NCBI RefSeq assembly: GCF_000421545.1
Contig: NZ_ATXF01000005.1
Coordinates: 496,001-560,000, forward strand
Direction: 5' to 3'
DNA: 64,000 nucleotides
DNA from: Agromyces italicus DSM 16388
Lineage (GTDB): Bacteria; Actinomycetota; Actinomycetes; Actinomycetales; Microbacteriaceae
Each line of letters begins with the position of its first letter. The stretch's first letter is position 1. The position numbers were made by a program, and so were the translations under genes. Below, in pieces: positions 27,224 to 36,379 of this stretch. The notes below the pieces were generated by a model that ran no database searches, had not been told where the DNA came from, and saw nothing but the letters and a program-made list of their open reading frames with translations.

Positions 27224-28489
27224 TCACCCTATTCGCTCGACACCCTCGGCCCTCGCAACGAACTCGGGCGCCTTCGTGACGACGAGCCAGACCGGCAGCA
27301 CGATCACGCAGAGCAGCGGCAGCACCGCGATGTCGCCGACGATCGCCGTGCCGAGGAAGATCGCGATCCAGCCGTCGCGGGTCGCGACGAGCGTGATCCC
27401 GAGCACGGCGCACGCGACCGCCAGAGCGACGGGGATGCCGGGGAAGATCGCGATCGCGAGCAGCCCGAGCGCCGCGCCGATGAAGACCACGGGGAACACG
27501 CGCCCGCCACGGAACCCTGCGGCGGCCGAGATCAGCAGGGCGACGAGCTTCACGCCGGCGAAGAGCGCGAGTTCGCCGGCCGTGTAGGCGCCGACGTCGC
27601 GGAGCAGCTCGCCCGTCTCCTCCAGCCCCTTGAACAAGGTGATCGGGCCGCCGATGATGCCGAGCACACCGAGCAGCGCCCCGCCGAGCGTCGTGTAGAT
27701 CAGCGGGTTGCGAAGAGCGTGGAACCCGCGGTGCGCGATCGGCAGAAGCCAGGCGCCGAGGATGCCGACGAGCGCGGCGGCGACCGCGACGAGGCTGCCG
27801 GTCAGGAGATCGATCGGTTCGAGCGCGCCGATCGGTTCGAGTGTGAAGGCGAGCGACTGGCCGCCGAGCATCTTCATCGTGATCGCCCCGGCGCCGGCGG
27901 CCGCGAGCGGCAGGAACAGCTTGTCCCACAGCGAACCCCCGCCCTTGATCGCGGCCACGGCGCCGGTGAGCACGAGCGCCGCCGCGACGGGGGTGCCGAA
28001 CAGTGCGCCGATCGTCGCCGCCATCGCGAGCGTCGCGGCCAAGCGGGCAGGCACCCGCGAGGTGACCCTCGCGAGCAGTGCGATCGCGAGGGCGCTGTTG
28101 ATGCCGATGATCGGGTTCTCGGGCCCGAGGCTGACTCCGCCCGCGAGACCGAGCACGACGACCAGGGCCATCGAGGGCAGTGCTATGAGCTTCGGCGGCG
28201 GGGCATCGAGCTCGCCGAGCGCGGAGTCGGGGCCGCCGTGACCGGGCAGCAGCCAGACGGCCGCGCCCACCGCGGCACCGGTCAAGGTGAGCACAGCGAA
28301 GATCCAGAGCGGGCTGTCCGCCTCGATGCCGACGGCGTCGGGCACCGCCGCCCAGATCACCTCGTGCAGCCCTTCGCTGGCCAGGTCGAGCAGCCACAGC
28401 ATGAACGCCGAGCCGATGCCGACGACGACCGCGGGGGCTGCGAGGACGATCAGCTGCCCGACCTTCGGTGTCTCCTGCGTTTCGGACAC
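27224..28489 (-). CDS. ClC-type anion channel/transporter, YfeO-like
   Basis: 421 residues with about 10-12 membrane helices. The ClC selectivity motifs are recognisable in altered form: GHGGPDSA (for GSGIP), VSLGPENPIIG with the gating Glu (for GREGP), and FRGGRVFPVVFIG (for GxFxP). This matches the divergent YfeO/ion-channel branch rather than classical H+/Cl- exchangers. Start GTG 28489 has GAGAGGGG upstream. It probably conducts chloride or another anion. Its position between DUF1254 and MscS genes fits an ion-balance or osmotic role. Confidence 0.82.
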   Translation of the reverse strand: MSETQETPKVGQLIVLAAPAVVVGIGSAFMLWLLDLASEGLHEVIWAAVPDAVGIEADSPLWIFAVLTLTGAAVGAAVWLLPGHGGPDSALGELDAPPPKLIALPSMALVVVLGLAGGVSLGPENPIIGINSALAIALLARVTSRVPARLAATLAMAATIGALFGTPVAAALVLTGAVAAIKGGGSLWDKLFLPLAAAGAGAITMKMLGGQSLAFTLEPIGALEPIDLLTGSLVAVAAALVGILGAWLLPIAHRGFHALRNPLIYTTLGGALLGVLGIIGGPITLFKGLEETGELLRDVGAYTAGELALFAGVKLVALLISAAAGFRGGRVFPVVFIGAALGLLAIAIFPGIPVALAVACAVLGITLVATRDGWIAIFLGTAIVGDIAVLPLLCVIVLPVWLVVTKAPEFVARAEGVERIG

Positions 28490-28554
28490 GCCGCCCCTCT
28501 CGTCGACCTCAGGCCATCATGCCGTAGCGGGTGCCCCGGGCGCGGAACCGGCGC

Positions 28555-29373
28555 TCAGAACCCGAGGGGCGGGGTGAGCGGGGCGGGCGGGATGTCGCTC
28601 GTGACGACTCCATCGAGATCTCGCGCTTTCAACAGGGCGGCCACGGCGTCGACCACGGCATCGGTGACCGGGACGCCGTGCAGCGGGTGGTGCCAGTACC
28701 GCACCCGGTACACTCGGCGATCCGCCCCGATCGTGATCGGTCGGAGGTGCACGCCCTCCTTCCGGTGCACGCCCTGCGCCTCGGAAGCCGCCATGACAAC
28801 CGCCTCGCGGAGGTCCGCCTCCCCCGAGGCATCCGCACCCCCCAAGCGCACCTCGATCTCGCTGCGACGCGAACCGTGGGTCGAGTTGTTGACGAGCGGG
28901 TCGGCGAGTACCTGTGCGTTCGGCACGTGCACGGTGCGTCCGTCGACCGTGCGGATGATGACCGCCCGCCCGTTGAGCTCGAGCACGACGCCGACGAAGT
29001 CGCCGACCGCGATCTCGTCGCCCACGGCGAGGGGATGCCGCGACTGCAATACCACGCCCGCCGCGAAGTTGTCGGCGATGCCCCGCAGCACGAGCGCGAG
29101 CACGACGCCGACGATGATCGCCATCGCGAGGAGCGGTTGGATCGCGGCACCGAGGAATCCGAATGCGATGCCGACGCCGAGGAGCACGATCGCATACCAG
29201 GTGACCCGTTCGACGAGCAGCACGACGCCGGGCGACAGGCTCGGGATCCGGGCGAGCAGCGAGCGCATACCGCGTTTCGCGAAGTGGGCGAGCACGAAGG
29301 CCGCGCCGACGGCGATCGCCGCGATGAGCAGATCCCAACCACTGATGTCGAGTGTGCCCAGTAGATCGGTCAT
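28555..29373 (-). CDS. MscS-type mechanosensitive channel
   Basis: 272 residues: three N-terminal spans, the pore-lining helix AAIQPLLAMAIIVG and VLRGIADNFAAGVVL, and the MscS beta domain GDEIAVGDFVGVVLELNGRA with RTVDGRTVHVPNAQVL. The C-terminal alpha/beta cage is present but short. It would open on membrane tension and release solutes after osmotic downshock. Residue pattern and length agree with small MscS proteins. No other gene of the channel is needed. Read from ATG 29373. Confidence 0.9.
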   Translation of the reverse strand: MTDLLGTLDISGWDLLIAAIAVGAAFVLAHFAKRGMRSLLARIPSLSPGVVLLVERVTWYAIVLLGVGIAFGFLGAAIQPLLAMAIIVGVVLALVLRGIADNFAAGVVLQSRHPLAVGDEIAVGDFVGVVLELNGRAVIIRTVDGRTVHVPNAQVLADPLVNNSTHGSRRSEIEVRLGGADASGEADLREAVVMAASEAQGVHRKEGVHLRPITIGADRRVYRVRYWHHPLHGVPVTDAVVDAVAALLKARDLDGVVTSDIPPAPLTPPLGF

Positions 29374-29607
29374 ACGTCCTCCCGGTCCCGAGGCCTCCGG
29401 TCCTCCAGTGGCGAGGTTACCGCTCGATGAGCCGGTGACGCCCGCGAAATCGCCGTGATTGCGCGCGAGTTCGCGCTATTGTCGTCTACAGGACCGTCTT
29501 CGGTCAGGGGAGGGCGGGGTCCGCAGGGAGTCCGCCGATCAGCTGAGCACGGGCGTCCCGGTTCCGCACACCTGCGGCGCCTCCCTCGTATCGAAGAAAG
29601 GCTCTCT

Positions 29608-30006
29608 ATGAGCATCTGGGAGAATTTCTGGGACCTGATCTGGTGGTTCCTCTTCGCGTTCGCGTTCATCGCCTACCTGTTCGCGCTGTTCGCGATCATC
29701 GGCGACCTGTTCCGCGACCAGAAGCTGAACGGCTGGTGGAAGGCGGTGTGGATCATCTTCCTGATCTTCGTGCCGTTCCTCACCGCGCTGATCTACCTGA
29801 TCGCCCGCGGCAACGGCATGGCCGAGCGTTCGGCTCGCGACGCCAAGGCGGCCCAGGACGCGACGGACTCGTACATCCGTCAGGCCGCAGGCTCGTCGGC
29901 GAGCCCCGCCGACGAGATCGCCAAGGCGAAGGCGCTGCTCGATGCCGGCACGATCAGCCAGGCCGAGTACGACGCCCTGAAGGCGAAGGCGCTCGCGAAG
30001 GCGTAG
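29608..30006 (+). CDS. Small membrane protein, PLDc_N-like plus SHOCT
   Basis: 132 residues from ATG 29608 (AAAGG upstream). Two membrane spans at about 10-33 and 44-66 enclose a conserved DLFRDQKLNGWWKAVWI loop, the PLDc_N pattern; after a charged linker, the C-terminal SHOCT motif is EIAKAKALLDAGTISQAEYD. It is the third SHOCT protein of the region. The gene stands alone between the divergent MscS gene and a strong terminator. The upstream 29374-29607 region holds TTGCGC and TATTGT at about -35/-10 spacing around 29459-29482, a possible promoter. Confidence 0.83.
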   Translation: MSIWENFWDLIWWFLFAFAFIAYLFALFAIIGDLFRDQKLNGWWKAVWIIFLIFVPFLTALIYLIARGNGMAERSARDAKAAQDATDSYIRQAAGSSASPADEIAKAKALLDAGTISQAEYDALKAKALAKA

Positions 30007-30026
30007 CCCTCGCCGTCTGAGCAGTC

Positions 30027-30061
30027 GAAGGGGCCGGATGCCAGTGGCATCCGGCCCCTTC
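30027..30061. terminator. Perfect 16-bp hairpin between convergent genes
   Basis: GAAGGGGCCGGATGCC (30027-30042) pairs with GGCATCCGGCCCCTTC (30046-30061) with a 3-nt loop, the most stable intergenic stem in the window. It lies 20 bp after both convergent stops and contains the facing GGATGCC/GGCATCC words. Confidence 0.85.
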
Positions 30062-30080
30062 TGCGTGCTCTGGTGGGCGG

Positions 30081-31196
30081 TTACTCGACCGATGGGGCGG
30101 CGAGCGCCGCTTCGCTCGCCGCGCGCTCCTCGGCAGGCCGCTGCCGGATCGCGCCGACGCTGCGAAGGAACACGATGATCCAGCTGAAGATGAGCACCGC
30201 CGCGACCAGCTCGACCGCGGTGAGGTTGTAGTAGCCGATCGCGTAGAACACGGCGAGGACGGCGACCACCGCGACGTAGACGAAACCGAGGATCACGAAC
30301 GTCTTCGGCATCGGCGGCACGAGCTTCGCGAGCCGGAACACGAGGATCGCGAACGCGACCGCCATGCCGGTGGCGACCGAGTTGTGCACCCAGAAGAAAT
30401 CATCGACGTGGAAGACCCCGACGCAGGCCAGGAAGATGCCGATCAGGATCAGGAGGGTGCGCACGGCGTTGCGACGCTTGCGGTCGATCTCGGTCTCCAC
30501 CGGGAGCGAGGCGGTGCCGTAGCGTGCGATGGTCGTCACGATGACGCCCGCGATGATCAGCGTGAGATTGAACGCGAGGGCGGAGACGTCGTCGGTCATG
30601 CCGAGCGCCGACAGGTTCATCTGCCACCAGAGCGGGTCGCTCGAACTCAGCATCGCGGCGATGACGCCGAAGACGAGGAACACCGCGAGCACCAGCGAGA
30701 GCAGGCTCGGCGTGAGGTTCGCCCCGCTCAGGAACCCCACGTACGCACTCAGTGCGAGCGCGACCCCGGCGAGCGCGATCGCGGGCACGGTGAAGACGAG
30801 CGCGCCGATGAAGCTGCGTTCGAGGATATTCGCGAGACCGAGCCAGACGAGCAGGGTGATGATCGCGTGGGCGACCCCCAGCGCGACGATGTCGAACCAG
30901 TGGAGTCGGGCACCCGGCACCTCGAACGGGTCGGCTCCGCGGGAGAGGTCGCGGCGGACGAGCACACGCGCGACGACGAACGCCGCAGCCGCGGCGAGCG
31001 CACCGGCGATCGCGGAGAACTCTCCGAGCGAACCCCGGCCCGAGATCGCGAGGTCGCGCCCCCAGAACAATGGAGTGGCGACCACGACTCCGAGGACGAA
31101 CCCGATGGTGCCGATGACGAGCGCGAAGCTCTCGACCGACTCCGCCGACGCGGTCGGGCGTGAGATCACCCGACGCCACGACGATGCTTCACTCAC
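30081..31196 (-). CDS. Polytopic membrane protein, DUF998-like
   Basis: 371 residues from GTG 31196 with AGAGGGGAG upstream. About ten membrane spans run the whole length; conserved polar stretches between them include SSSDPLWWQMNLSALGMTDD and FHVDDFFWVHNSVATGM, where the latter resembles DUF998/frag1-like loops. Function unknown. It lies between a SHOCT membrane gene and the second DUF6325 module, and is divergent from the latter. The last residues PSVE end in a TACTCGACC-like context similar to the interspersed repeats. Confidence 0.7.
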   Translation of the reverse strand: MSEASSWRRVISRPTASAESVESFALVIGTIGFVLGVVVATPLFWGRDLAISGRGSLGEFSAIAGALAAAAAFVVARVLVRRDLSRGADPFEVPGARLHWFDIVALGVAHAIITLLVWLGLANILERSFIGALVFTVPAIALAGVALALSAYVGFLSGANLTPSLLSLVLAVFLVFGVIAAMLSSSDPLWWQMNLSALGMTDDVSALAFNLTLIIAGVIVTTIARYGTASLPVETEIDRKRRNAVRTLLILIGIFLACVGVFHVDDFFWVHNSVATGMAVAFAILVFRLAKLVPPMPKTFVILGFVYVAVVAVLAVFYAIGYYNLTAVELVAAVLIFSWIIVFLRSVGAIRQRPAEERAASEAALAAPSVE

Positions 31197-31365
31197 GACG
31201 ACTCCCCTCTGGCGCAGGCACGATTCCCTGCGGCAGCTCGAGCCAATCCTGCCGCATCGGCCGCTCCGTTCGGTGTCCCGCGCCGGTTGCCGTCCGCCGT
31301 CCCCCCGCATATCCTGATCACGGTGACCGCGGATTCCTCCCGGTTCGAACGCACGGGGAGAGATC

Positions 31366-31803
31366 ATGACGCTGGGGCCTGTTGAAATTCTCGTACTGGC
31401 GTTTCCCGAGAACAACTTCTCAGGTCAGATCCTGCCCGAGCTCGCGAAGGTCGTCGATGACGAGACGATCACGATCATCGATGGCCTGTTCGTTCGCAAG
31501 GACGCAGACGGCGCGGTCGCCTTCTTCGAGTTCGAAGAGCTCGGCGCGTCGAGCGAGGTTGCGGCGATCGTCGACGTCATCGACCGCACCGACGGTCTCA
31601 TCTCCGACGAGGATGTCGCCGAGCTGACCGAGACGCTGGAGCCGAACAGCTCGGCCGCGATCCTCGTATTCGAGCACACCTGGGTCAAGCCCCTGCGCGA
31701 CGCCATCGTCGCCGCCGGCGGCCAGCAGATCGACAGCATCCGCGTGCCGGGCGTCGTCGTCGAAGAAGTGCTCGCGGCGGTCGCCGCGGCAGAAGCCGAA
31801 TAA
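31366..31803 (+). CDS. DUF6325-type protein (copy 2)
   Basis: 145 residues from ATG 31366 with GGGGAGAG upstream. It shares with copy 1 (18076-18510) the GPVEILVLAFPE N-terminus, ITIIDGLFVRKDADGAV middle and AAILVFEHTWVKPLRDAIV end. First gene of a four-gene unit with SHOCT, arylsulfatase and GAP genes in the same direction. The activity is unknown; presence beside both sulfatases suggests a regulatory or scaffold role for that module. Confidence 0.8.
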   Translation: MTLGPVEILVLAFPENNFSGQILPELAKVVDDETITIIDGLFVRKDADGAVAFFEFEELGASSEVAAIVDVIDRTDGLISDEDVAELTETLEPNSSAAILVFEHTWVKPLRDAIVAAGGQQIDSIRVPGVVVEEVLAAVAAAEAE

Positions 31804-31816
31804 GGGGAGCCACGCA

Positions 31817-32170
31817 ATGCGTCGACGTATGGGACGACCGGGTCTGATGGGCACCATGGCCCGCACCGCGGTGATCGCCGGCACGGCCACGGCCGTTTCG
31901 GGCAGCATGCGCAACAAGCAGATGGCCAATGCGCAGGCGCAGCAGGCGCAGCAGCAGGAGTCGCAGCAGCAGGCCGAGATGCAGGCTCAGATCGCGTCGT
32001 TGCAGGCGCAGCAGGCGGCTGCAGCTCCGGCCGCCCCTGCAGCAGCACCCGCACCGTCCGGTACCGACGCGCTCATGGAACAGCTGACGAAGCTCGCCCA
32101 GGCGAACGCGGCGGGCCTGCTCAACGACGAAGAGTACGCGGCAGCGAAGGCCAAGGCGCTCGGCATCTGA
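31817..32170 (+). CDS. SHOCT-domain protein with Gln-rich middle (copy 2)
   Basis: 117 residues, 13 bp after the DUF6325 stop, with GGGGAGCC upstream. It is a clear paralogue of 17721-18074: GRPGLMGTMARTAVIAGTA N-terminal helix, a Gln/Ala-rich probable coiled coil (about residues 35-75), a Pro/Ala linker, and the SHOCT end LTKLAQANAAGLLNDEEYAA. The hydrophobic start suggests membrane attachment. Length equals copy 1 exactly. Confidence 0.8.
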   Translation: MRRRMGRPGLMGTMARTAVIAGTATAVSGSMRNKQMANAQAQQAQQQESQQQAEMQAQIASLQAQQAAAAPAAPAAAPAPSGTDALMEQLTKLAQANAAGLLNDEEYAAAKAKALGI

Positions 32171-32239
32171 AGTCCGGTTCACCGACCAGGAGGCGCTCGG
32201 CGGAGCTTCGTGCCGCCGCCGCTCGTTCAGGAGTTCGAG

Positions 32240-34573
32240 ATGCGCACACTTCCGCCCGCCGAGTCCGCGTTCGGCGGCCGAATCGCCGAGACGCAGACCG
32301 ACGCCCGAGCTGAGCGTCCGAGCCTCACGCTTCCGCCGCAGGGTGCCCCGAACGTCGTCGTCGTCATGCTCGACGACGTCGGCTTCGGTGCGCCCGGGGC
32401 GTTCGGCGGCCCCGTTCCGACCCCGGCACTCGACAGGGTTGTGGCCGACGGCGTTCACTACAACCGATTCCACACCACCGCGCTGTGCTCCCCGTCGCGT
32501 GCCGCGCTCCTGACGGGGCGCAACCATCACAGCGCCCACATGGGCGCCATCTCCGAGATCGCCTACGGCTTTCCGGGCTACGACGGCATCATTCCGAAGT
32601 CGACTGCGACGATCGCCGAGGTGCTTCGCCAGAACGGCTTCGGCACGGCGATGTTCGGCAAGGCGCACATCACCCCCATGTGGGAGACGAGCCCCGCCGG
32701 ACCATTCGATCGCTGGCCCACCGGCCTCGGATTCGATCGCTTCTATGGGTTCCTGGGCGGGGAGGCGTCGCAGTGGGAGCCGGCGCTCTACGACCAGACG
32801 CAACCGGTCGAACCGCACCTGGGCCGCGCCGACTACCACCTCACCGAGGACCTCGCCGATCAGGCGATCGACTGGATGCGCCTCCAGAAGACCTCCGCGC
32901 CCGAGCGACCGTTCTTCGTGTACTTCTCACCGGGCGCCACGCACGCCCCGCACCATGTCGCCCCCGAGTGGAGCGACCCGTTCCGCGGTCGCTTCGACGC
33001 CGGCTGGGACGCGCTCCGTGAAGAGATCTTCGACCGTCAGCGAGACCTCGGATTGCTGCCGGACGGCACGACGCTCACTCCCCGGCCTGAACAGCTGCCC
33101 GCCTGGAGCGAGTATGACGACCGCTACAAGCCCGTCGCCAGCCGGTTGATGGAGGTCTACGCCGGCTTCCTTGCGCACACCGACGCACAGGTCGGTCGAC
33201 TCATCGACGCGATCGACGAGCTCGGCGAGTGGCAGAACACGCTCTTCATCTACATCACCGGCGACAACGGCGCCTCCGCCGAGGGTGGAGTGCACGGGGT
33301 GTGGAGCGCACCGGCGTTCCAGAACGGCTCCCCCGAAGATCCCGAATGGCTGCTCGCCCACATCGACGACTTCGGCACGCCTCGCGCCGAGAACCACTTC
33401 AACGCCGGGTGGGCGTGGGCGCTCGATGCTCCCTTCCAGTGGACGAAGCAGGTCGCCTCGCACTTCGGCGGCACGCGCAACGGCCTCGCCGTCTCCTGGC
33501 CAGCGGGCATGTGCGGAGGCCGCGGCATGCGCTCGCAGTTCCACCACATCATCGACATCGCCCCGACCATCCTCGACGCCGCTGGCGTCGAGGCGCCCGA
33601 ACTGGTCGGCGGCGTGGTGCAGAAACCTGTCGAGGGCGTGAGCATGCGGTACTCGTTCGACGCGGCGGATGCCCCGAGCACCCGTCGGACGCAGTACTTC
33701 GAGATCCTCGGCAATCGTGCGCTCTACCACGACGGCTGGATCGCCTCCTGCTTCCACGGCCGGGTGCCGTGGATCCGGTCGCAGGCACTGCCCTTCGGCG
33801 ACGGCGCCGAAACGTGGGAGCTCTACGACATCGCGAACGACTTCAGCCAGTCGAACGACCTGGCCGCGGAGCGTCCCGAGAAGTTGCGCGAACTGCGGGC
33901 GATCTTCGACCAGGAGGCGCGCAGATACGGGGTCTACCCGCTGAGCGATGAGACGACCTCGCGTGCCCTGCCGACGAACCGCCCGAGTTTCATCGAGGGC
34001 AGAACCCGATTCAGGCTGTACCCGGCGAATGTGCGCATGCCCGAGCTCGCCTCGGTGAACGTGAAGAACACCTCGTTCGACCTCTCAGCGCACCTCGACG
34101 TCCCCGTCGGCGGCGCCGAGGGAGTCGTGATCTGTCAGGGGGGTGCGCACGCAGGCTGGTCGCTCTACCTGCGTGACGGTCATCTCGTCTACGTCTACAA
34201 CCTCTACGGGCGTGTCCTCACCGAGGTCGCGGCCTCGCTCGGCGATCGGGACGGAAGATTGACCGTCGGCGTCGGCTTCGACTACGACGGCGGCGGTCTC
34301 GGCAAGGGCGGCGCCGTTCACCTGCGGATCGACGGCGACGACGTCGCCCACGCCCGCGTCGAGCAGACGGTGCCGTTCATCTTCTCGATGAGCGGCGAGA
34401 CCCTCGATGTCGGCGTCGACACCGGTTCACCGGTCGGGCGGTACCCGCATTCGTTCCCATTCACCGGAACGATCGACCTGGTCGAGATCGAGCTGCGCGG
34501 CCCGGGTCTCCCGTCAGTGCACGCCGAAGCGGCCGCCGACGGACGTCTGCGTGCGGCGCAGCGCGCCCAGTAG
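32240..34573 (+). CDS. Arylsulfatase (type I), copy 2
   Basis: 777 residues from ATG 32240 with CAGGAG 7 nt upstream; longer readings lack a ribosome site. Signature TALCSPSRAALLTGRNHHS places the formylglycine Cys at 83; metal-binding VVMLDDVGFG and TGDNGAS are present. Like copy 1 it has no signal peptide and carries a ~200-residue C-terminal beta-rich domain (WSLYLRDGHLVYVYNLYG). The two proteins align along their whole length with moderate identity, so they are old duplicates or separate acquisitions. Together with DUF6325, SHOCT and GAP genes it forms a probable operon. Substrate unknown. Confidence 0.92.
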   Translation: MRTLPPAESAFGGRIAETQTDARAERPSLTLPPQGAPNVVVVMLDDVGFGAPGAFGGPVPTPALDRVVADGVHYNRFHTTALCSPSRAALLTGRNHHSAHMGAISEIAYGFPGYDGIIPKSTATIAEVLRQNGFGTAMFGKAHITPMWETSPAGPFDRWPTGLGFDRFYGFLGGEASQWEPALYDQTQPVEPHLGRADYHLTEDLADQAIDWMRLQKTSAPERPFFVYFSPGATHAPHHVAPEWSDPFRGRFDAGWDALREEIFDRQRDLGLLPDGTTLTPRPEQLPAWSEYDDRYKPVASRLMEVYAGFLAHTDAQVGRLIDAIDELGEWQNTLFIYITGDNGASAEGGVHGVWSAPAFQNGSPEDPEWLLAHIDDFGTPRAENHFNAGWAWALDAPFQWTKQVASHFGGTRNGLAVSWPAGMCGGRGMRSQFHHIIDIAPTILDAAGVEAPELVGGVVQKPVEGVSMRYSFDAADAPSTRRTQYFEILGNRALYHDGWIASCFHGRVPWIRSQALPFGDGAETWELYDIANDFSQSNDLAAERPEKLRELRAIFDQEARRYGVYPLSDETTSRALPTNRPSFIEGRTRFRLYPANVRMPELASVNVKNTSFDLSAHLDVPVGGAEGVVICQGGAHAGWSLYLRDGHLVYVYNLYGRVLTEVAASLGDRDGRLTVGVGFDYDGGGLGKGGAVHLRIDGDDVAHARVEQTVPFIFSMSGETLDVGVDTGSPVGRYPHSFPFTGTIDLVEIELRGPGLPSVHAEAAADGRLRAAQRAQ

Positions 34574-34590
34574 CGCGGGCTGAGGCCCTC

Positions 34591-35274
34591 ATGACTCTCT
34601 GGACCACACTCACCCCGCTCATCTTGGGCAGTGCGATCGTGCCGATTCAGATCGTCATCACGATTCTGCTCATCAAGACGCCGCGCGGGGTGCTCACCTC
34701 GGCGGCCTTCGTCGCCGGCATGACCACGGTGAAGCTCACGCAGGGCGCGCTGTTCGGCTTCGTGTTCACCGCGTCGGCAGCAGAAGACGCGAGCGCGACC
34801 GACTCCGAGTCGAGTGCGGTCGTGGCGGTGCTGCTGCTCGTCGTCGCCGTGCTCTTCCTCGTCACCGCGTTCAAACAGTTGTTCGCCCGGGTCGACCCCG
34901 ATGCGCCACCGCCGAAGTGGATGGGCACGATCGCGTCGATGACACCCGACCGCGCCTACCTGCTCGGCCTCGGGCTGATGGTGATCGGAGCAAAGTTCTG
35001 GGTGTTCACCCTCGGGGCGGTCGGCGCGATCGCCGATGAACGACTCGGCGCCGCGGCATCCGTCGCCGTGTTCGTGGTGTTCATCGTCGCGAGCGAAATC
35101 GTGCACCTCGTCGTGCTCGCGATCGCGGTCGTCGCACCGAAGCGGTCGGCGTCGCTGCTGGATGCCGCGACCGGCTGGCTCCAGCACAACAACCGGGTGA
35201 TCATGATCCTGATCGGCTTCGTCTTCGGGGCCTGGTTCGCGGTGAAGGCGCTGCAGGGCCTCGGCGTCTTCTAG
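34591..35274 (+). CDS. GAP/Sap-family membrane protein (copy 2)
   Basis: 227 residues, 17 bp after the sulfatase stop. Six spans: PLILGSAIVPIQIVITILLI at the start, the long Asp/Ser loop near residue 68, and LGLGLMVIGAKFWVFTLGAVG in the middle. It parallels copy 1 at 23461-24132, which is also in a sulfatase neighbourhood. A likely job is moving a sulfated or lipid-linked compound across the membrane. Its stop overlaps the convergent gene's stop by 4 bp. Confidence 0.82.
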   Translation: MTLWTTLTPLILGSAIVPIQIVITILLIKTPRGVLTSAAFVAGMTTVKLTQGALFGFVFTASAAEDASATDSESSAVVAVLLLVVAVLFLVTAFKQLFARVDPDAPPPKWMGTIASMTPDRAYLLGLGLMVIGAKFWVFTLGAVGAIADERLGAAASVAVFVVFIVASEIVHLVVLAIAVVAPKRSASLLDAATGWLQHNNRVIMILIGFVFGAWFAVKALQGLGVF

Positions 35275-36344
35275 GCCGGCGCGCGACGGACCGCACCGAC
35301 GATCGCCGGCCCCCAGCTGCGAACGGTTCGGGCGCTTCGGGTCGGTCCGAAGAGCCAAGCGACGATCGCGACGACCGCGCCGATCGCGATCAGCGCCGAG
35401 ATGCCGTTCTGCAGGAGGACGAGAAGCTGGGCGAACACGGCTTCCGCAGCGGCGACCGACATCGACTCGGGACTGAGCGCGGCGACGAAGAAGGATCGAC
35501 CGATCCCGACGCCCGCCGACAGGGCGATCATCGCGAGCGCGATCCCCCCGCCGGCCCAGACGACCGCGTTCATCGGCCGACGCGCGACCAGCGCACCCGT
35601 CGTCAACAGCAGGAGCGCGATGAGCGGCAGCCACATTCCAGCCGGCACCGCGATCGTGTAGATCGCCTGCACCACGAGCAGCGCGTCGGCCTGGATCACC
35701 ACGAGGCTCGCATCAACGGAGGCGGCGCCAGGGAGGACGACGAAGCCCTCGCGAGCGAGCGCACCCTCGAGGGCGTCGACGACCGGTCCGAGCTGAATGA
35801 CGAGCGCGCCGTCGCCGTCGAGGACGAGGGCCGATTCGGTGCTTCCCTTCATCGCGGCCTCGAATTGCCGATGCGACACACGAAGCGCCTCGCTCCATGC
35901 CAGCGAGAACGCCGGCGACTCGACGGCGCGCTGAACGCTCGCCTCGATGAACGCGTTCATTCCCGCGGTCACCGGCCCCTCCAGCGCTCGAAGCGCGAGG
36001 CGCGCCGTGCGGGGCAGTTCCTCCTCCTCGAGGCCAGAGAACAGGGCACCGGTCAACGCAGCGACGTCCAGGCGGCTCTCGATCAGCGTCGACACCTGAG
36101 CCGCGACCGCGTCCTGCACGGCCGGCACCTCGGCGAGCGGAGCGAATGTCGCGACGAACCGATCGCTGTCGACCAGCTCGATGCGGGCCCACGACGCGAC
36201 CACGGCGACCGGGGTGATGAGTACGCCAGCGACGATGCACACCGCGGCGACGACCGAACGCCACCTGCCGGACCGCCCGCTCGCGCTTCGCCTCGAATCA
36301 CGGCCGACTTCTGAATCGCGAGACTGGGGATGTGTCGTGTTCAA
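35271..36344 (-). CDS. Membrane protein with large external domain, unknown function
   Basis: 357 residues from TTG 36344, the only start with a strong ribosome site (GGAGGAT at correct spacing). One span at about residues 29-50, an external segment of about 190 residues beginning ARIELVDSDRFVATFAPLAE and containing VAAQVSTLIESRLDV, and about four spans in the last 120 residues, with a basic end. Such proteins are common in actinobacteria and unnamed. It may be an unrelated flank of the sulfatase region. Confidence 0.68.
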   Translation of the reverse strand: MNTTHPQSRDSEVGRDSRRSASGRSGRWRSVVAAVCIVAGVLITPVAVVASWARIELVDSDRFVATFAPLAEVPAVQDAVAAQVSTLIESRLDVAALTGALFSGLEEEELPRTARLALRALEGPVTAGMNAFIEASVQRAVESPAFSLAWSEALRVSHRQFEAAMKGSTESALVLDGDGALVIQLGPVVDALEGALAREGFVVLPGAASVDASLVVIQADALLVVQAIYTIAVPAGMWLPLIALLLLTTGALVARRPMNAVVWAGGGIALAMIALSAGVGIGRSFFVAALSPESMSVAAAEAVFAQLLVLLQNGISALIAIGAVVAIVAWLFGPTRSARTVRSWGPAIVGAVRRAPA

Positions 36345-36379
36345 GCTGATCCTCCGCCTGAAGCCATACCCGGGCGCGA

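Noticed and set aside
27161-29458. Long open frame on the plus strand opposite the ClC-like and MscS genes
   Set aside because: Composition is low-complexity Arg/Asp/Gln, typical of antisense reading; the minus strand holds proteins with membrane and family motifs.
18717-34573. Signal peptides on the two arylsulfatases
   Set aside because: Both N-termini are hydrophilic (MSAEFKGTIK and MRTLPPAESA) without a hydrophobic core; no upstream in-frame start with a ribosome site adds one.
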